From JAKJEP01 sp964580995 (GTDB lineage: Bacteria; Planctomycetota; Phycisphaerae; Sedimentisphaerales; SM23-30), in the NCBI GenBank assembly GCA_964580995.1, contig CAZOMV010000009.1, positions 1 through 64,000 of the forward strand: 64,000 bases of DNA. The letters are read 5' to 3'. The first letter of the stretch is position 1; every line of letters starts with the position of its first letter. Position numbers and translations under genes: made by a program. Below the pieces are notes generated by a model. It had not been told where the DNA came from. It saw nothing but the letters and a program-made list of their open reading frames with translations, and ran no database searches. Below are positions 34,074 to 43,685 of this stretch, piece by piece.

Positions 34074-35393
34074 TTACCGGTTTTTGGCGACATGCTCCTG
34101 TATCGCCTGGTTGAATGCCTCGGTTGCCTGCGGCCAGACAGCGTGCGGCATATCCGGCACATTGACGATCTGCTTCCGGCCTGGAATACTGTTATAAGCG
34201 GCATACACCGTCGTCGGCTGGCACACCTGATCAATGAATCCGACACTAAAGATCGCCTCCGCCTGGATCCGGCGGGCGAAATTCGTGGCATCGTAATAGC
34301 GCATGGCCTTCACGCGCTGGGCGTTGACTTCTCCCTTGGCATCCGGTGATCCATAACGCGGCCAGGCTTCCACCTTCCCGCCCACCTCGCACATCGCCGG
34401 GATCCCCGCCGCCACCAGCGTCACCTGCGGATCGAGTCCGCCGGCCGCAATGGCCTGCAATCCCCCCTGGCTGTGCCCGCACACCACCAGAATTTTCCCG
34501 TCCCATTCCGGCCGCTGCTTGAGATACTCCAGCGCCCGGATCATCCGCAAATACATCCCCAGAAAATACGTGGTCTCCCGGTCCTCACAGCCGTAATAGG
34601 GATAGGTGTAAACCTTATCGTAATATCCCTGGCCGGGCAGATTGTGAATCGGGTGCTTCTCATAAAACTCCTTCGGCTTGCCATTGGGAAAACCGTGCCC
34701 GTTCAGGTCCAGCGACAGCATCCCCATCTTCGCCCCCTGCACCGCCTGGTCTAAAAACGACGGGTAAAAATGCGCCCCGTGCACCCACAGGATCGCCGGC
34801 AGCGTACCCGCCGCGGCATTCTTCGGCCGGGCCAGATACCCCCGCGTCGGCGGGCCGCCGTAACAATCCAGTTGCACATCAAACGCCTCAATTGCCGCAT
34901 CCGGTGAATCCACCGCCACGATCTGTTCATTCATCGCCAGTTCCGCCAGCCGCTGCTTCTGCGCCGCCCAAAACGCCTCAAAGTCCTCCGGGGCCTCCAG
35001 CGACGGCCGAATCTTCAATGGATCCAAACCAGCTCCGGCCATGCCTGCCGCCTGCTCGCCCGCCGGCGACTGATACGTCACTTCCAGATGCAGAAAGCCC
35101 GGCTCCTTCAGCGTCCCCGTCACCTCCACCGGCTTCCCCTCATACGCCCTATCCCCTTTCGCCACCACGGCCGTACCGTCATTGCTCAACACATACGAAA
35201 TGCCCCCGTCGCTCACCGGCTTTCCATCCTGCTGGACCGTCACGATAAAACGCACCGGATCGCCGGCATGGTACATCGCATCCGGCCGATCCGCCGCCAC
35301 CGTAAGCTGATATCCACCCTCCGCCGCCTGCCCCATCAGGGCAGAAACGAGCAGCCCTTGCAGCATCATTACATAACCAAATCGTCTCATCAT
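34074..35393 (-). CDS. Secreted acetyl xylan esterase / cephalosporin-C deacetylase family
   Basis: 439 residues. Signal peptide (cut near GQAAEG), an N-terminal Ig-like beta domain (about 25-125), then an alpha/beta-hydrolase of the AXE1 family: PAILWVHGAHF, nucleophile serine in VCGHSQGGLQA, FARRIQAEAIFSVGFIDQVCQP with the aspartate, and MPHAVWP with the histidine. The enzyme would deacetylate plant or algal polysaccharides outside the cytoplasm. AAGGAG lies just before the start. It is followed on the minus strand by nothing and preceded by a MocA oxidoreductase, possibly the same transcript. Confidence 0.85.
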   Translation of the reverse strand: MMRRFGYVMMLQGLLVSALMGQAAEGGYQLTVAADRPDAMYHAGDPVRFIVTVQQDGKPVSDGGISYVLSNDGTAVVAKGDRAYEGKPVEVTGTLKEPGFLHLEVTYQSPAGEQAAGMAGAGLDPLKIRPSLEAPEDFEAFWAAQKQRLAELAMNEQIVAVDSPDAAIEAFDVQLDCYGGPPTRGYLARPKNAAAGTLPAILWVHGAHFYPSFLDQAVQGAKMGMLSLDLNGHGFPNGKPKEFYEKHPIHNLPGQGYYDKVYTYPYYGCEDRETTYFLGMYLRMIRALEYLKQRPEWDGKILVVCGHSQGGLQAIAAGGLDPQVTLVAAGIPAMCEVGGKVEAWPRYGSPDAKGEVNAQRVKAMRYYDATNFARRIQAEAIFSVGFIDQVCQPTTVYAAYNSIPGRKQIVNVPDMPHAVWPQATEAFNQAIQEHVAKNR

Positions 35394-35450
35394 TCTATCT
35401 CCTTGTAAAGCGACGTTGATTTTATCCAGGTACCTTTTCCGGTTAATCCC

Positions 35451-36794
35451 TTAGCCGTTAAGCGTCCATCCGGGGCGGTATTGGCGGCGCAGAAGTTTAT
35501 CCGCTTCCTCGCTGTTGGTAACGCGCCCGCTGGCGGGATCGTATTCAATCTTCTGGCCCACGCGATAGGCCACCAGCCCCAGCAGCATCATCTCAATCAT
35601 CTTGCCGGCATAATCAAAATCGCAGGTAGTCTTGAGATTCCCTTTACAGGCATCGAGCCATTCCTTCTGAAAATGGCCCAACGGCGGAATCAACTCGTTT
35701 TGGGGGCGAGGTTTATAATAGGTCAAATCCGCATCATCGCCAAAGGGCAGCAGGATCCGGGAATTGAAATCGGCAATCAGAAAGCCTTTGGTCCCCTTGA
35801 ACATCGCGCCATGATCGATCTGGTTCAAATCAATATAAGGTTTCGGCGAACTCGGCATCGCCCCGCCCTGATACCAGGTAATCCCCATGGCCGGCCGCCA
35901 GTCATTGGCGGGAATTTCAAAGGTCATCTCCAGCTTGACGGGGGTGACTTCGGGATTCAACGGCTCACCTTCCGCCACGGCAGAGGTGGGACTACCCCCG
36001 TCCAGCGCGTTCCAAGCGATGTCCATGGTATGGCTGCCCATGTCGCCGACCTGGCCGCTGCCGAAATCCCAGTACATATTCCAGCTCAGGCAGTTGGCCC
36101 CGGCCGGGCCGGCAAAATAGCCCGGATTGTAAGGGTGCATGGGCGAGGGCCCGATCCACAAATCATAGTGCAGCGTATCCGGCGGGGTTCCCTCCGCCGG
36201 CAGATACCCCGGCTTGGGAATCTGCCGATTGCCCCAGGCATAGGCATGACGCAGCTCGCCAATAGCCCCGTCTTTTATGAGTTCCCGCACGCGGTTGAAA
36301 TTTACCTCGGAATGCCGCTGGGTACCCACCTGGGTCGCCAGCTTGTTTTTGTTCTTGAGATAGGTCGCCCGCACCACCCGCGCCTCCTCCACACTGTTGG
36401 CCAGCGGCTTTTCACAATATACATGCAAACCCCGATTCATCGCCCAGTTGGCCACAAACGCATGGGTATGATCCGTCGTACAGCAGACCACGGCATCTAA
36501 ACCCTTATGTTCCAGGCACTCCCGCCAATCCGTATAACGCTTGGCATTGGGAAATTTTTCCGCCGCCTCCGCAAAGTGGTTCTCGTCCACATCGCACAGG
36601 GCCACGACATTTTCGCTGGCAATCGAATCATAGTGGGCCATTCCCCGCCCCCAGACCCCGATCAGGGCCAGATTCAGCTTGTTGCTGGGTGCGTTCTGCC
36701 CGGACAACGTCCCGCTGGGCAGGATGACCAGCCCGATACCGGTAGCCATGGTGGATTTCAGAAAATGACGCCGCTGGAGGAGATTCGTTTTCAT
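35451..36794 (-). CDS. Tat-exported Gfo/Idh/MocA oxidoreductase
   Basis: 447 residues. A twin-arginine signal (LQRRHFLKSTMATG) is followed by an NAD(P)-binding Rossmann domain (LALIGVWGRGMAHYD, VALCDVDENHF, AVVCCTTDHTHAFV, CEKPLANSVEEA) and a MocA C-terminal domain with QVGTQRHS and GDMGSHTMDIAWNALDGG. Export of an NAD-type oxidoreductase by Tat suggests that the cofactor is bound tightly, as known for glucose-fructose oxidoreductase. ATG 36794 is chosen, with GAAAGGG ahead of it. Substrate probably a sugar or sugar acid. Planctomycetes carry many such paralogues. Confidence 0.88.
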   Translation of the reverse strand: MKTNLLQRRHFLKSTMATGIGLVILPSGTLSGQNAPSNKLNLALIGVWGRGMAHYDSIASENVVALCDVDENHFAEAAEKFPNAKRYTDWRECLEHKGLDAVVCCTTDHTHAFVANWAMNRGLHVYCEKPLANSVEEARVVRATYLKNKNKLATQVGTQRHSEVNFNRVRELIKDGAIGELRHAYAWGNRQIPKPGYLPAEGTPPDTLHYDLWIGPSPMHPYNPGYFAGPAGANCLSWNMYWDFGSGQVGDMGSHTMDIAWNALDGGSPTSAVAEGEPLNPEVTPVKLEMTFEIPANDWRPAMGITWYQGGAMPSSPKPYIDLNQIDHGAMFKGTKGFLIADFNSRILLPFGDDADLTYYKPRPQNELIPPLGHFQKEWLDACKGNLKTTCDFDYAGKMIEMMLLGLVAYRVGQKIEYDPASGRVTNSEEADKLLRRQYRPGWTLNG

Positions 36795-36997
36795 CTTTTT
36801 TACCCTTTCCTCGAATATTTTTGCCATATGGTTGTAATTACCAGGAATCTTTAATAACACCTTTATGTATCATAACATTATGAATTTACAATTATCCTAC
36901 CCAACCGCCCCGTTGATGCAAGGATTTTCAGCCGAAATTCCAACCCGAAATAGCCGGCAAACTCCGGAACTAACCGGAAAACGCCTTGACAACCGAT

Positions 36998-37384
36998 ATG
37001 CAATCGATTACCTATCGAAAGATGGAACTCAAGGCAAAAATCTGGCTGGCCGACGACCAGGGCAACGGTATCATGGGGGACGGACGGTATCTGCTGCTGC
37101 GGGAAATCCGCGAATCCCGCTCACTCCGGAAAGCCGCGCAAAATCTGGGCATCAGCTACCGCAAGGCCTGGGGCGACATCCGCCAGGCCGAACAGCGGCT
37201 GGGCTTTCCCCTGCTGAAACGGCAGCGCGGCGGCAGCGGCGGCGGAACCTCCGCCCTGACCGGCCAGGCGGTAGAACTGCTGGACGCCTATACCAAAACC
37301 AGGGACTATATCCAGACAACCGTCCGGAAACTGTATCAAAAAAACCTGCAAACCATTCTGGAGAAAACCGGTTCCAGGACATGA
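36998..37384 (+). CDS. ModE N-terminal-type winged-helix regulator
   Basis: About 128 residues. A LysR/ModE-type winged helix (about 20-100) with GRYLLLREIRESRSLRKAAQNLGISYRKAWGDIRQAEQRLGFPLL. The molybdate-binding TOBE domains of full ModE are absent. The wing contains a Gly-rich GGSGGG. Starts at 36998 or at ATG 37022; neither has a strong SD. ModE-like single-domain proteins often regulate molybdate transport or cofactor genes; none are adjacent here, so the target is unknown. Confidence 0.7.
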   Translation: MQSITYRKMELKAKIWLADDQGNGIMGDGRYLLLREIRESRSLRKAAQNLGISYRKAWGDIRQAEQRLGFPLLKRQRGGSGGGTSALTGQAVELLDAYTKTRDYIQTTVRKLYQKNLQTILEKTGSRT

Positions 37385-37463
37385 ATAATCGTTCGCAAAG
37401 AAATATCGATCATACGAACGGATGAATTGCCATAGATATTCTTACGCGATAGGAAAGGAAAAC

Positions 37464-38225
37464 ATGGTTTTTGCGAATCCTGATAAAGAATGGGAAACCT
37501 ACGGAAAAACCGATCCCTATTTTGGTGTCTTAACCGAAGATAAATTTTCCCAGAAAAACCTCACCGAAAAGAACCGGGAAGACTTTTTCCGCACCGGCCG
37601 CGAACATTGCGAAAACGTAATCCGCCAGATCCGCGAGAACATCCATCCATCCTTCGCTCCGAAAAAAATCCTGGACTACGGCTGCGGCGTCGGTCGCCTG
37701 CTAATCCCTTTCGCGAAAAACGCCGATTCCGCCTTCGGCGTGGACATCTCCCCCTCCATGCTGGCCGAAACCGCTAAAAACGCCCAAAGAATGGGGCTTG
37801 CTAATATCCACCTGCATCTCCCCGCCGATCTGCCCAGCCTGCCCTCCGACTTCGATTTCGTCCACTCCTGCATCGTCTTCCAGCACATCCCCCGGAAAAA
37901 GGGCGAAACGCTATTCCAGCTAATCCTCTCCCGGCTCCGGCCCGGCGGTATTGCCGCCATTCACATCCCCTACCAAACCCACACCCGAAAAGCGAAAATC
38001 TATTTCGATATCATGCCCAGAATCCCCTTCGCGCAAAACCTCTGGAACCTTCTCAAAAAACGCCCCTGGCATTACCCGCTCATGCAGATGAACAACTACA
38101 GCCCCATCCGCCTGATCGAAATCGCCTCCTCCCTGCATTGCCCTTGCCGCCACATCCAGATCATCCAACCCGCCAAAACCGACACCCACAAATCATGCTT
38201 TCTCTATTTTCAGCATATTCCTTAA
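37464..38225 (+). CDS. Class I SAM-dependent methyltransferase
   Basis: 253 residues with the Rossmann motifs of class I methyltransferases: ILDYGCGVGRLLIPFA (motif I), FGVDISPSMLAETAKNA (motif II), DFDFVHSCIVFQHI (motif IV) and LRPGGIAAIHIPY (motif V/VI). ATG at 37464 follows AAAGGA by five bases. The C-terminal third is basic and lacks recognisable substrate-binding features. Substrate unknown; a glycan or small molecule is possible. Confidence 0.8.
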   Translation: MVFANPDKEWETYGKTDPYFGVLTEDKFSQKNLTEKNREDFFRTGREHCENVIRQIRENIHPSFAPKKILDYGCGVGRLLIPFAKNADSAFGVDISPSMLAETAKNAQRMGLANIHLHLPADLPSLPSDFDFVHSCIVFQHIPRKKGETLFQLILSRLRPGGIAAIHIPYQTHTRKAKIYFDIMPRIPFAQNLWNLLKKRPWHYPLMQMNNYSPIRLIEIASSLHCPCRHIQIIQPAKTDTHKSCFLYFQHIP

Positions 38226-38277
38226 AAACTGCTTAAACGCAAATTGTATCATTCAGTTTCCCCGTATAACTGTAACA

Positions 38278-38306
38278 TTGATTTCTCGAACAAGAACTGC
38301 TATGAT
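38278..38306 (+). promoter_or_regulatory. Promoter for the tRNA-Leu gene
   Basis: TTGATT (38278-38283), a 17-base spacer and TATGAT (38301-38306), about 70 bases before the tRNA. Confidence 0.55.
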
Positions 38307-38377
38307 ATCCCCCTAGCCGAAGGAACGGTTGCCAAAACCGATCGATTCTTCTGTAATTGGTTATCGAATATAACCTT

Positions 38378-38459
38378 GCGAGCGTGGCGGAACTGGCAGA
38401 CGCGCTAGATTTAGGTTCTAGTACCAAACGGTGTGGAGGTTCGACTCCTCTCGCTCGCA
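38378..38459 (+). tRNA. tRNA-Leu (anticodon TAG)
   Basis: 82 bases. The acceptor stem GCGAGCG pairs with CGCTCGC, with A as discriminator. The anticodon stem CTAGA/TCTAG encloses the loop TTTAGGT, giving anticodon TAG (reads CUN leucine codons). The T-arm GGAGG-TTCGACT-CCTC and a long variable arm fit a class II leucine tRNA. The 3' CCA is not encoded, so it must be added after transcription. Confidence 0.95.
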
Positions 38460-39223
38460 TCTTTCTCAACTGCTGACGGCTCTTCCCCATTGGCGCCTCC
38501 ATCCCCCCACCCCCTCCCATAATCGTGCCACTGCTGTACCAGCCGTTCATCCGGCTTGATTCCGTTTATCATTGAAGACGCCAGCGTCAAAAAACTCGTC
38601 GTCCCCTTGGTATTGGGGAGCCAGAGCAGTTTTTGGAAGTCGATATTGACTTTAGGTGTTTTCGTCAATGGAGTACACAAAAGGTTAATATAGTAGAAAA
38701 AAAGAGAAAAACCAGCGTGAGGAGGCGGATCATTGCAGTTGAGCGGCAAATATTTATTTTACAATAGGTTATAAATTTTCATGGCAGGCTAAGGCACCAG
38801 GCGGCCGCGAAAATCCAGATATGACATAATTAATTATATATTAATAAGTTACAATTATGATATTTCCTGCGGTCCCCCTTTTTGAAAATGTCTATCATTT
38901 GTAACAATAATGCCGATAAGTCCGACCATGAAATCGAAGAATAACCATGAAGATGTCAAAATAATCATAATAAATATTGACCAATTGTCATTAAATTTGC
39001 TAATATGTCATTATAAGTTGCGAAGGCAGAAATATTGGGAACGAGAGAGTTGTAGCCAACACGCCTGATAACGTAACAAAATTAATGTAATTTGTTAGTA
39101 ACCAAAACATTAAAACCGCGTAGAACTAATAAGTTGTTTCAGACGGAGCCTGATTTGAGATGACTTGGTGACATGTTGTAGCATACCTGTCATGTCGTAA
39201 GAGCATGACTTGGACATAAGAAT
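38460..39223. other. Gene-free region with a diverged repeat copy and AT-rich leader
   Basis: 764 bases with no credible gene. It contains the third repeat copy (38576-38667), an AT-rich stretch (about 38820-39010), and a possible promoter TTGACC (38977-38982), 18-base spacer, TAATAT (39001-39006). The direct repeat ATGACTTGG occurs twice between 39159 and 39213, around an inverted repeat GACATG/CATGTC. Confidence 0.6.
38576..38667. repeat. Third, diverged copy of the structured repeat
   Basis: Begins with GACGCCAGCGTCAAAA, has a CCCC-TTGGTATT-GGGG hairpin followed by GAGCCAGAG, and ends with an imperfect form of the closing inverted repeat (GACTTTAGGTGTTTTCGTC). It lies 117 bases after the tRNA gene, about 38 kb from the tandem pair. 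Confidence 0.7.
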
Positions 39224-40030
39224 ATGCTGGAATTAGAAAGCATAGCCGGTGATCGAACCCTCTGGTGTCGCCATGAAATCAAATACCTGGTCAGCGAGAC
39301 CCAGGCGGCCGCGATTACCGAATATATCCGGCCCCTGATGCGGATGGACCGGCATGGCGAGTTCAAGGAAGACGGATACTACCCCATTGTCAGTTTGTAT
39401 ATGGATTCGGATGACCTGCGGCTCTGCCGCGAGACGCTGGAAGGGAAACTTACGCGTTTTAAGCTCCGAATCCGCAGTTACAATGATGAGCCGGAATATC
39501 CCAAGTTTTTCGAGATTAAAAGACGAATTAATCGTGTTATCGTTAAAAGCCGGGCCCGGGTGATGGAAAACAGCGTAGTCCCTTTGCTAATGGGAACGGA
39601 CCGGCCACCGCTGGGTAAAAGTAAAGAACAGCGGGCTTTGGACCAGTTTTTGTATTATAAGACCTATATAAACGCCAAACCGATTGTGCGGGTGCGTTAT
39701 CTGCGTCAGGCATTTGAAGATCCGCTGGAAGATACGGTCCGCATCACGTTTGACCGCGATTTATGCGGGAATATTACGCAGACCCCGAATTTGCGGCTGG
39801 ACGGCGAAGGCTGGTACCGAATTCCCATGCACAATTACCTGGTTCTGGAAATTAAATTTACCGGCCGGTTTCCCGCCTGGCTCACTCGAATGATCCAGTT
39901 TTTCGGTCTGCGTCAGCGTTCTGTGTCGAAATATGCATTATGTGTGCAGCAGGGTTGTGCCTTGCGTTATTGCGCACCCCAACAAACTAATACAGGAAGA
40001 TTCTCGTGGAAAATATCTGGCAGATCGTAG
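39224..40030 (+). CDS. VTC-domain protein, polyphosphate polymerase-like
   Basis: 268 residues matching the VTC domain: RHEIKYLVS at the start (basic tunnel residues), YPIVSLYMDSDDLRLC, KLRIRSYN, FFEIKRRINRVIVKSRA and YLVLEIKFTGRFP near the end. In eukaryotic Vtc4 this tunnel fold makes polyphosphate from ATP; bacterial members are only partly characterised. The alternating basic and acidic residues in the strands are retained. Overlaps the next gene (DUF4956) by 25 bases, indicating tight coupling. VTC and DUF4956 genes are frequently adjacent in bacteria. Confidence 0.85.
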   Translation: MLELESIAGDRTLWCRHEIKYLVSETQAAAITEYIRPLMRMDRHGEFKEDGYYPIVSLYMDSDDLRLCRETLEGKLTRFKLRIRSYNDEPEYPKFFEIKRRINRVIVKSRARVMENSVVPLLMGTDRPPLGKSKEQRALDQFLYYKTYINAKPIVRVRYLRQAFEDPLEDTVRITFDRDLCGNITQTPNLRLDGEGWYRIPMHNYLVLEIKFTGRFPAWLTRMIQFFGLRQRSVSKYALCVQQGCALRYCAPQQTNTGRFSWKISGRS

Positions 40031-40704
40031 ATGGCTTTACCTCCATAGGAAAAGGGGCGTATTCGCCGCAAGCCGTCTTTTTATCCCTTTTGCTGGCTTT
40101 TATACTGGGACAAGTATTGGCCTGGGTTTATTACTTTACCCACAGCGGATTGTCATACTCGAAATCGTTTGTGCAGTCCCTGGTTCTGCTGACGGTTATC
40201 ATTTCCATGGTGATGGCGATCATCGGCAACAGCATTATCACCGCTTTCGGCCTGATGGGCGCGCTGGCGATCGTCCGGTTTCGCAACGTACTCAAGGACA
40301 CGCGGGACCTGGCTTTTGTATTCTGCACGCTGGTCATCGGCATGGCCGCCGGTTCTCAGCGTTATACCACGGCCATCCTGGGGACCGTATTTCTCTCTCT
40401 GGTTGCTATTTATCTGCATGTTACCTCCTTCGGCTCCCATCAGCCTCACAATGGCTTTCTGCGGTTCCGGCTGATCGGCGGCATGAAAATGGGCCACCCG
40501 ATCCCGAAGATTTTGAAACGGTTTTGCAATCATTTTACCCTGATCTCCGCGCAGGACACCAGTTTCGGGGGAGCGGCGGAATATGCGTATCAACTGATGG
40601 TCAAGGATTTTACGCAAAACGAAGAAATGCTCTATGAAATGGAAAAAATCCAGGGAATAGAAAATATTAGTTTAACCATGCAAGAAGAATTACTAGAAGT
40701 ATAG
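40006..40704 (+). CDS. DUF4956 membrane protein
   Basis: 232 residues. A GTG at 40006 follows AGGAAG by about eight bases. Three to four membrane helices lie near 24-46, 55-85 (LVLLTVIISMVMAIIGNSIITAFGLMGALAIVRFRN) and 100-135 (DLAFVFCTLVIGMAAGSQRY). The family usually pairs with VTC polymerases and may form the membrane channel or anchor of the polymerase. The C-terminal cytosolic domain (about 140-232) is alpha/beta and ends in ISLTMQEELLEV. Confidence 0.85.
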   Translation: MENIWQIVDGFTSIGKGAYSPQAVFLSLLLAFILGQVLAWVYYFTHSGLSYSKSFVQSLVLLTVIISMVMAIIGNSIITAFGLMGALAIVRFRNVLKDTRDLAFVFCTLVIGMAAGSQRYTTAILGTVFLSLVAIYLHVTSFGSHQPHNGFLRFRLIGGMKMGHPIPKILKRFCNHFTLISAQDTSFGGAAEYAYQLMVKDFTQNEEMLYEMEKIQGIENISLTMQEELLEV

Positions 40705-40715
40705 GTAGTATCACT

Positions 40716-41909
40716 ATGGACAAAGTCACCCACTGGCCTACTGGTTTATTTACACGCTGGAAACGACATTCTTTTTCGATTTTGGTGTGGCTGGGAGCGG
40801 TTTCTCTGGTCGTCTGGATGTTCACGCAACGCAGCAAACAGTATGAATATGTCGGCATCGCCAAAGCCGACACGGTGCAGATCCTGGCGCAGCGGGAAGG
40901 CTGGCTGAAAAGCGTTCCGGTTCGTTTATTCCAAAAAGTGAAAGAAGGCGATGTGGTCGCTGTCATTTCCACACTGGACGACAATCTGCTCAAGGCTCAA
41001 ATCAATACCATAACGGCGGAGATCGAACGGCTCCAGGCGGAATTTCAACAAGAAACCACCCTGCTGGATTCCGACCGGGCCAACCAGCAGTCCCGCTGGG
41101 ATGATTCCTACCGGGCCTTTACCAAGGATGTGGTGCAAACGCGGTTGAGCCTGCTGGAACTGAAAACGGTTTTGGAGTCCGATCGAATCCTGCTCAGCGA
41201 TCTGAAGCTGGAACTGGACAATACCAGAAATTTGCTGCAGGAAGAGGCCGTGGCCCCCTACGAACTGCAAAAAGCGCAGGCGGCCTACGACAGCCTGGCC
41301 AAAAAAATCGAGCAGAACGAATTGCTGCTGGAACAAATGAATCTGGAATTAAAAGCCGGACAAAAACAGGCGGATGACTTCGCCAAAACCAAACCTGTTC
41401 CGACCCTCAACATCACGATGGAACAACTCCTCAAATCCATCAAGGTACAGGAAGGCTTGATCGCGGAATTGGCGGTGCAGCGAGAGGAAACCGAATTGAA
41501 ATCCCCCATTGACGGGGTAGTCATTCAGATTAACTTCAATCAACCGGTCAATAGCACCAATATTACCTGGATGGACAAAGTAGCCGTGGCGAAAACGGGA
41601 GAATTTGTTTCGCCGGGCGACCCGATTTTGACGATTTCCCCGACTAAGCCGGATGAAGTCATCGCCTATATGCCTACGGGTTTGCCCAGCGATATCTACG
41701 AAGGAAAAGAGGTGGAATTGATCAAGGCCAATCCGCCTTATCAAGTTGCGATCTCGAAAGTCGAAACCATCGGTCCGGTTTTGGATATCATGCCCACCCA
41801 GTTGTGGCTCAATCCCGCCAGCCCGCAATGGGGCAGACCTTTTGTCGTAAAAATCCCGCCGCAGATGGATGTCATTCCGGGTGAGATTATCAATATCAGG
41901 GAACTATAA
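40716..41909 (+). CDS. HlyD-type membrane fusion protein
   Basis: 397 residues with one N-terminal membrane helix (about 20-38), a lipoyl-like half (VQILAQREGWLKSVPVRLFQKVKEGDVVAVI), a long coiled-coil hairpin (about 90-245, rich in Glu, Leu and Gln) and the returning lipoyl half (TELKSPIDGVVIQIN), then a beta-barrel domain. Proteins of this build bridge an inner-membrane transporter and an outer-membrane TolC. No ABC or RND transporter gene is in the operon; the DUF4956 protein takes its place in gene order. Confidence 0.85.
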   Translation: MDKVTHWPTGLFTRWKRHSFSILVWLGAVSLVVWMFTQRSKQYEYVGIAKADTVQILAQREGWLKSVPVRLFQKVKEGDVVAVISTLDDNLLKAQINTITAEIERLQAEFQQETTLLDSDRANQQSRWDDSYRAFTKDVVQTRLSLLELKTVLESDRILLSDLKLELDNTRNLLQEEAVAPYELQKAQAAYDSLAKKIEQNELLLEQMNLELKAGQKQADDFAKTKPVPTLNITMEQLLKSIKVQEGLIAELAVQREETELKSPIDGVVIQINFNQPVNSTNITWMDKVAVAKTGEFVSPGDPILTISPTKPDEVIAYMPTGLPSDIYEGKEVELIKANPPYQVAISKVETIGPVLDIMPTQLWLNPASPQWGRPFVVKIPPQMDVIPGEIINIREL

Positions 41910-41944
41910 AGAAACCGAATGTTTTTTTCCGCCGTGATGATAGC

Positions 41945-43558
41945 ATGAATATTTCATACCCGAAACGATTAGGAATGACCGGCTTGTGGCTGGCGGCCGT
42001 TTGTTTACTCTTCGGCTGCCAAAAGCCGCAGCAGTATAAAGAGGAAGCGGATCAGAAGGTTTATCAGATCATCGATCAAAAATGGCAGGAGGATTTCGGT
42101 AGTAAGGCCAATTATATCATATCCGATGTCCCCCCCTCGCCGAACGACCTGGTGGTAGAGAAAGTGATAGACCCATCCGGTGTTTTGACACTGCCCCAGG
42201 CGGTGGCGCTGGCCACGGCCCATAATCGCACCTATCAACTCGAAAGGGAAAACCTCTATCTTAAAGCCCTGGACCTAACCTCGGTCCAGCATCTGTATGC
42301 TCCCAATGTTTTCGGGCAGGCATTGAGCCAATATCTGAAAAACGAAGGGGACGCCTCGCTGGATACCTCGGCCGCTTTTGGTTTCGATCAACTCCTGGCT
42401 TCCGGCGCCACGGTCAGTGCCCAGGTGGCCAGCGGCTGGGTGCATATCTTATCGGGCGATCTGGACAGCGGCATGAACACGCTGTTTGCGGCCACCATCA
42501 CGCAGCCGCTTCTACGCGGCAGCGGTTCGGATATCGCGCTGGAAAATCTGACCCAGGCCCAGCGGGATGTCCTTTATCAAATCCGGAGTTTTAATCGATT
42601 CCGCAAGAACTTTGTCGTAGATATCGTCAGCCGCTATTACCGGATTCTGGAACAGCAGGAGATCATGACCAACGCGGAAGAAAACCACAACGTTTTGACA
42701 CGGGAATATGACAAAATCAAGAAGCTGGCCAGCATGGGACGCGTTCCGGAATTTGAAAGAGATCAGGCTCAGCAGGACGTGCTGCAGGCACAGGACCGGT
42801 ATCTCCGGGAGCAGGCGGAATACCAACAATTGTTCGATGAATTCAAACTGGAGCTGACGCTGCCGGGCACAACCGCGTTTCAACTGGACCGGACTGAGTT
42901 GGAAAGGCTGTATTCCCTCGAGATAGCGGATTTGGATTTCGATGAAAACATAGCCATCGCTACCGCCTTGAGTCAAAGACTCGATTTGGCCAACAAGGCC
43001 AATCAGGTAGAAGACGCGGAGCGAAAAGTCAAAGTGGCCGCGGACCAGCTGCGGGCGGAGTTAAACCTGATCGGGACAGTGGAAGGAGTCTCGGAAACAA
43101 AAACCGATATCAGCCGGATCGGCCCCGTGGATAATACTTACGGTCTGGGCGCCCAGGTGGATCTGCCTCTGGACCGGCTGGAAGAACGGAATAACTACCG
43201 CCGGGCGCTGATTGCCCTGCAACTGAGCAAACGAGAGCATGAACTGGAAATTGAAACCATCATTCTGGAAGTTCGAGATGCGTATCGGGATTTCCGGGAA
43301 GCCACGCAGCGGTATCAGGTGCAACTGGAGAATATTCAGTTGGCCCAAAAACGCTTTGATAATACCTCGAAACTGGTAGAATACGGACGAGCCGACACCC
43401 GGGATGTCCTGGATGCCCAGGAAGATTTGTTTGAAGCAAAAAATGATGCCGCCGCCACTTTGATGGATTATACGATTGCCACACTGCAATTCTACCGCGA
43501 CACGGAAATCATGCAGGTCCAACCCGACGGCATGTGGACCTATGAGGCGGGTAAATAA
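41945..43558 (+). CDS. TolC-family outer-membrane factor lipoprotein
   Basis: 537 residues with a lipobox (LLFGC) after the signal peptide. Two TolC/OEP repeats follow: LPQAVALATAHNRTYQLEREN near 90 and the corresponding IATALSQRLDLANKANQ near 345. Long coiled coils end in YTIATLQFYRDTE. It would form the outer-membrane tunnel for the preceding HlyD protein. Last gene of the VTC-DUF4956-HlyD-TolC operon; 35 bases from the previous stop. Confidence 0.88.
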   Translation: MNISYPKRLGMTGLWLAAVCLLFGCQKPQQYKEEADQKVYQIIDQKWQEDFGSKANYIISDVPPSPNDLVVEKVIDPSGVLTLPQAVALATAHNRTYQLERENLYLKALDLTSVQHLYAPNVFGQALSQYLKNEGDASLDTSAAFGFDQLLASGATVSAQVASGWVHILSGDLDSGMNTLFAATITQPLLRGSGSDIALENLTQAQRDVLYQIRSFNRFRKNFVVDIVSRYYRILEQQEIMTNAEENHNVLTREYDKIKKLASMGRVPEFERDQAQQDVLQAQDRYLREQAEYQQLFDEFKLELTLPGTTAFQLDRTELERLYSLEIADLDFDENIAIATALSQRLDLANKANQVEDAERKVKVAADQLRAELNLIGTVEGVSETKTDISRIGPVDNTYGLGAQVDLPLDRLEERNNYRRALIALQLSKREHELEIETIILEVRDAYRDFREATQRYQVQLENIQLAQKRFDNTSKLVEYGRADTRDVLDAQEDLFEAKNDAAATLMDYTIATLQFYRDTEIMQVQPDGMWTYEAGK

Positions 43559-43639
43559 TACCCGCGGATTTCGGCCAGGGTCGGCCATCTCTGTTATCCC
43601 AAATCGACTGAACGCTCACAAGGCAGAAGGTTCCTCATT

Positions 43640-43685
43640 TTCTACCGGATTTTCCCGTTTAAAATCATTCCATTCGACGGTAGAA
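43640..43685 (+). promoter_or_regulatory. Inverted repeat reaching the propeller start codon
   Basis: TTCTACCG (43640-43647) pairs with CGGTAGAA (43678-43685); the right arm runs into the ATG at 43685. As RNA it could hide the start codon; as DNA it could be an operator. Confidence 0.35.

Noticed and set aside
35451..36500. Long plus-strand frame opposite the MocA gene
   Set aside because: Shadow of the clear Gfo/Idh/MocA gene on the other strand; amino-acid composition is unnatural.
36865..37425. 186-residue frame overlapping the ModE-like gene
   Set aside because: Low-complexity Arg/Gly/Pro composition from an alternative frame of the HTH gene, without domain or SD.
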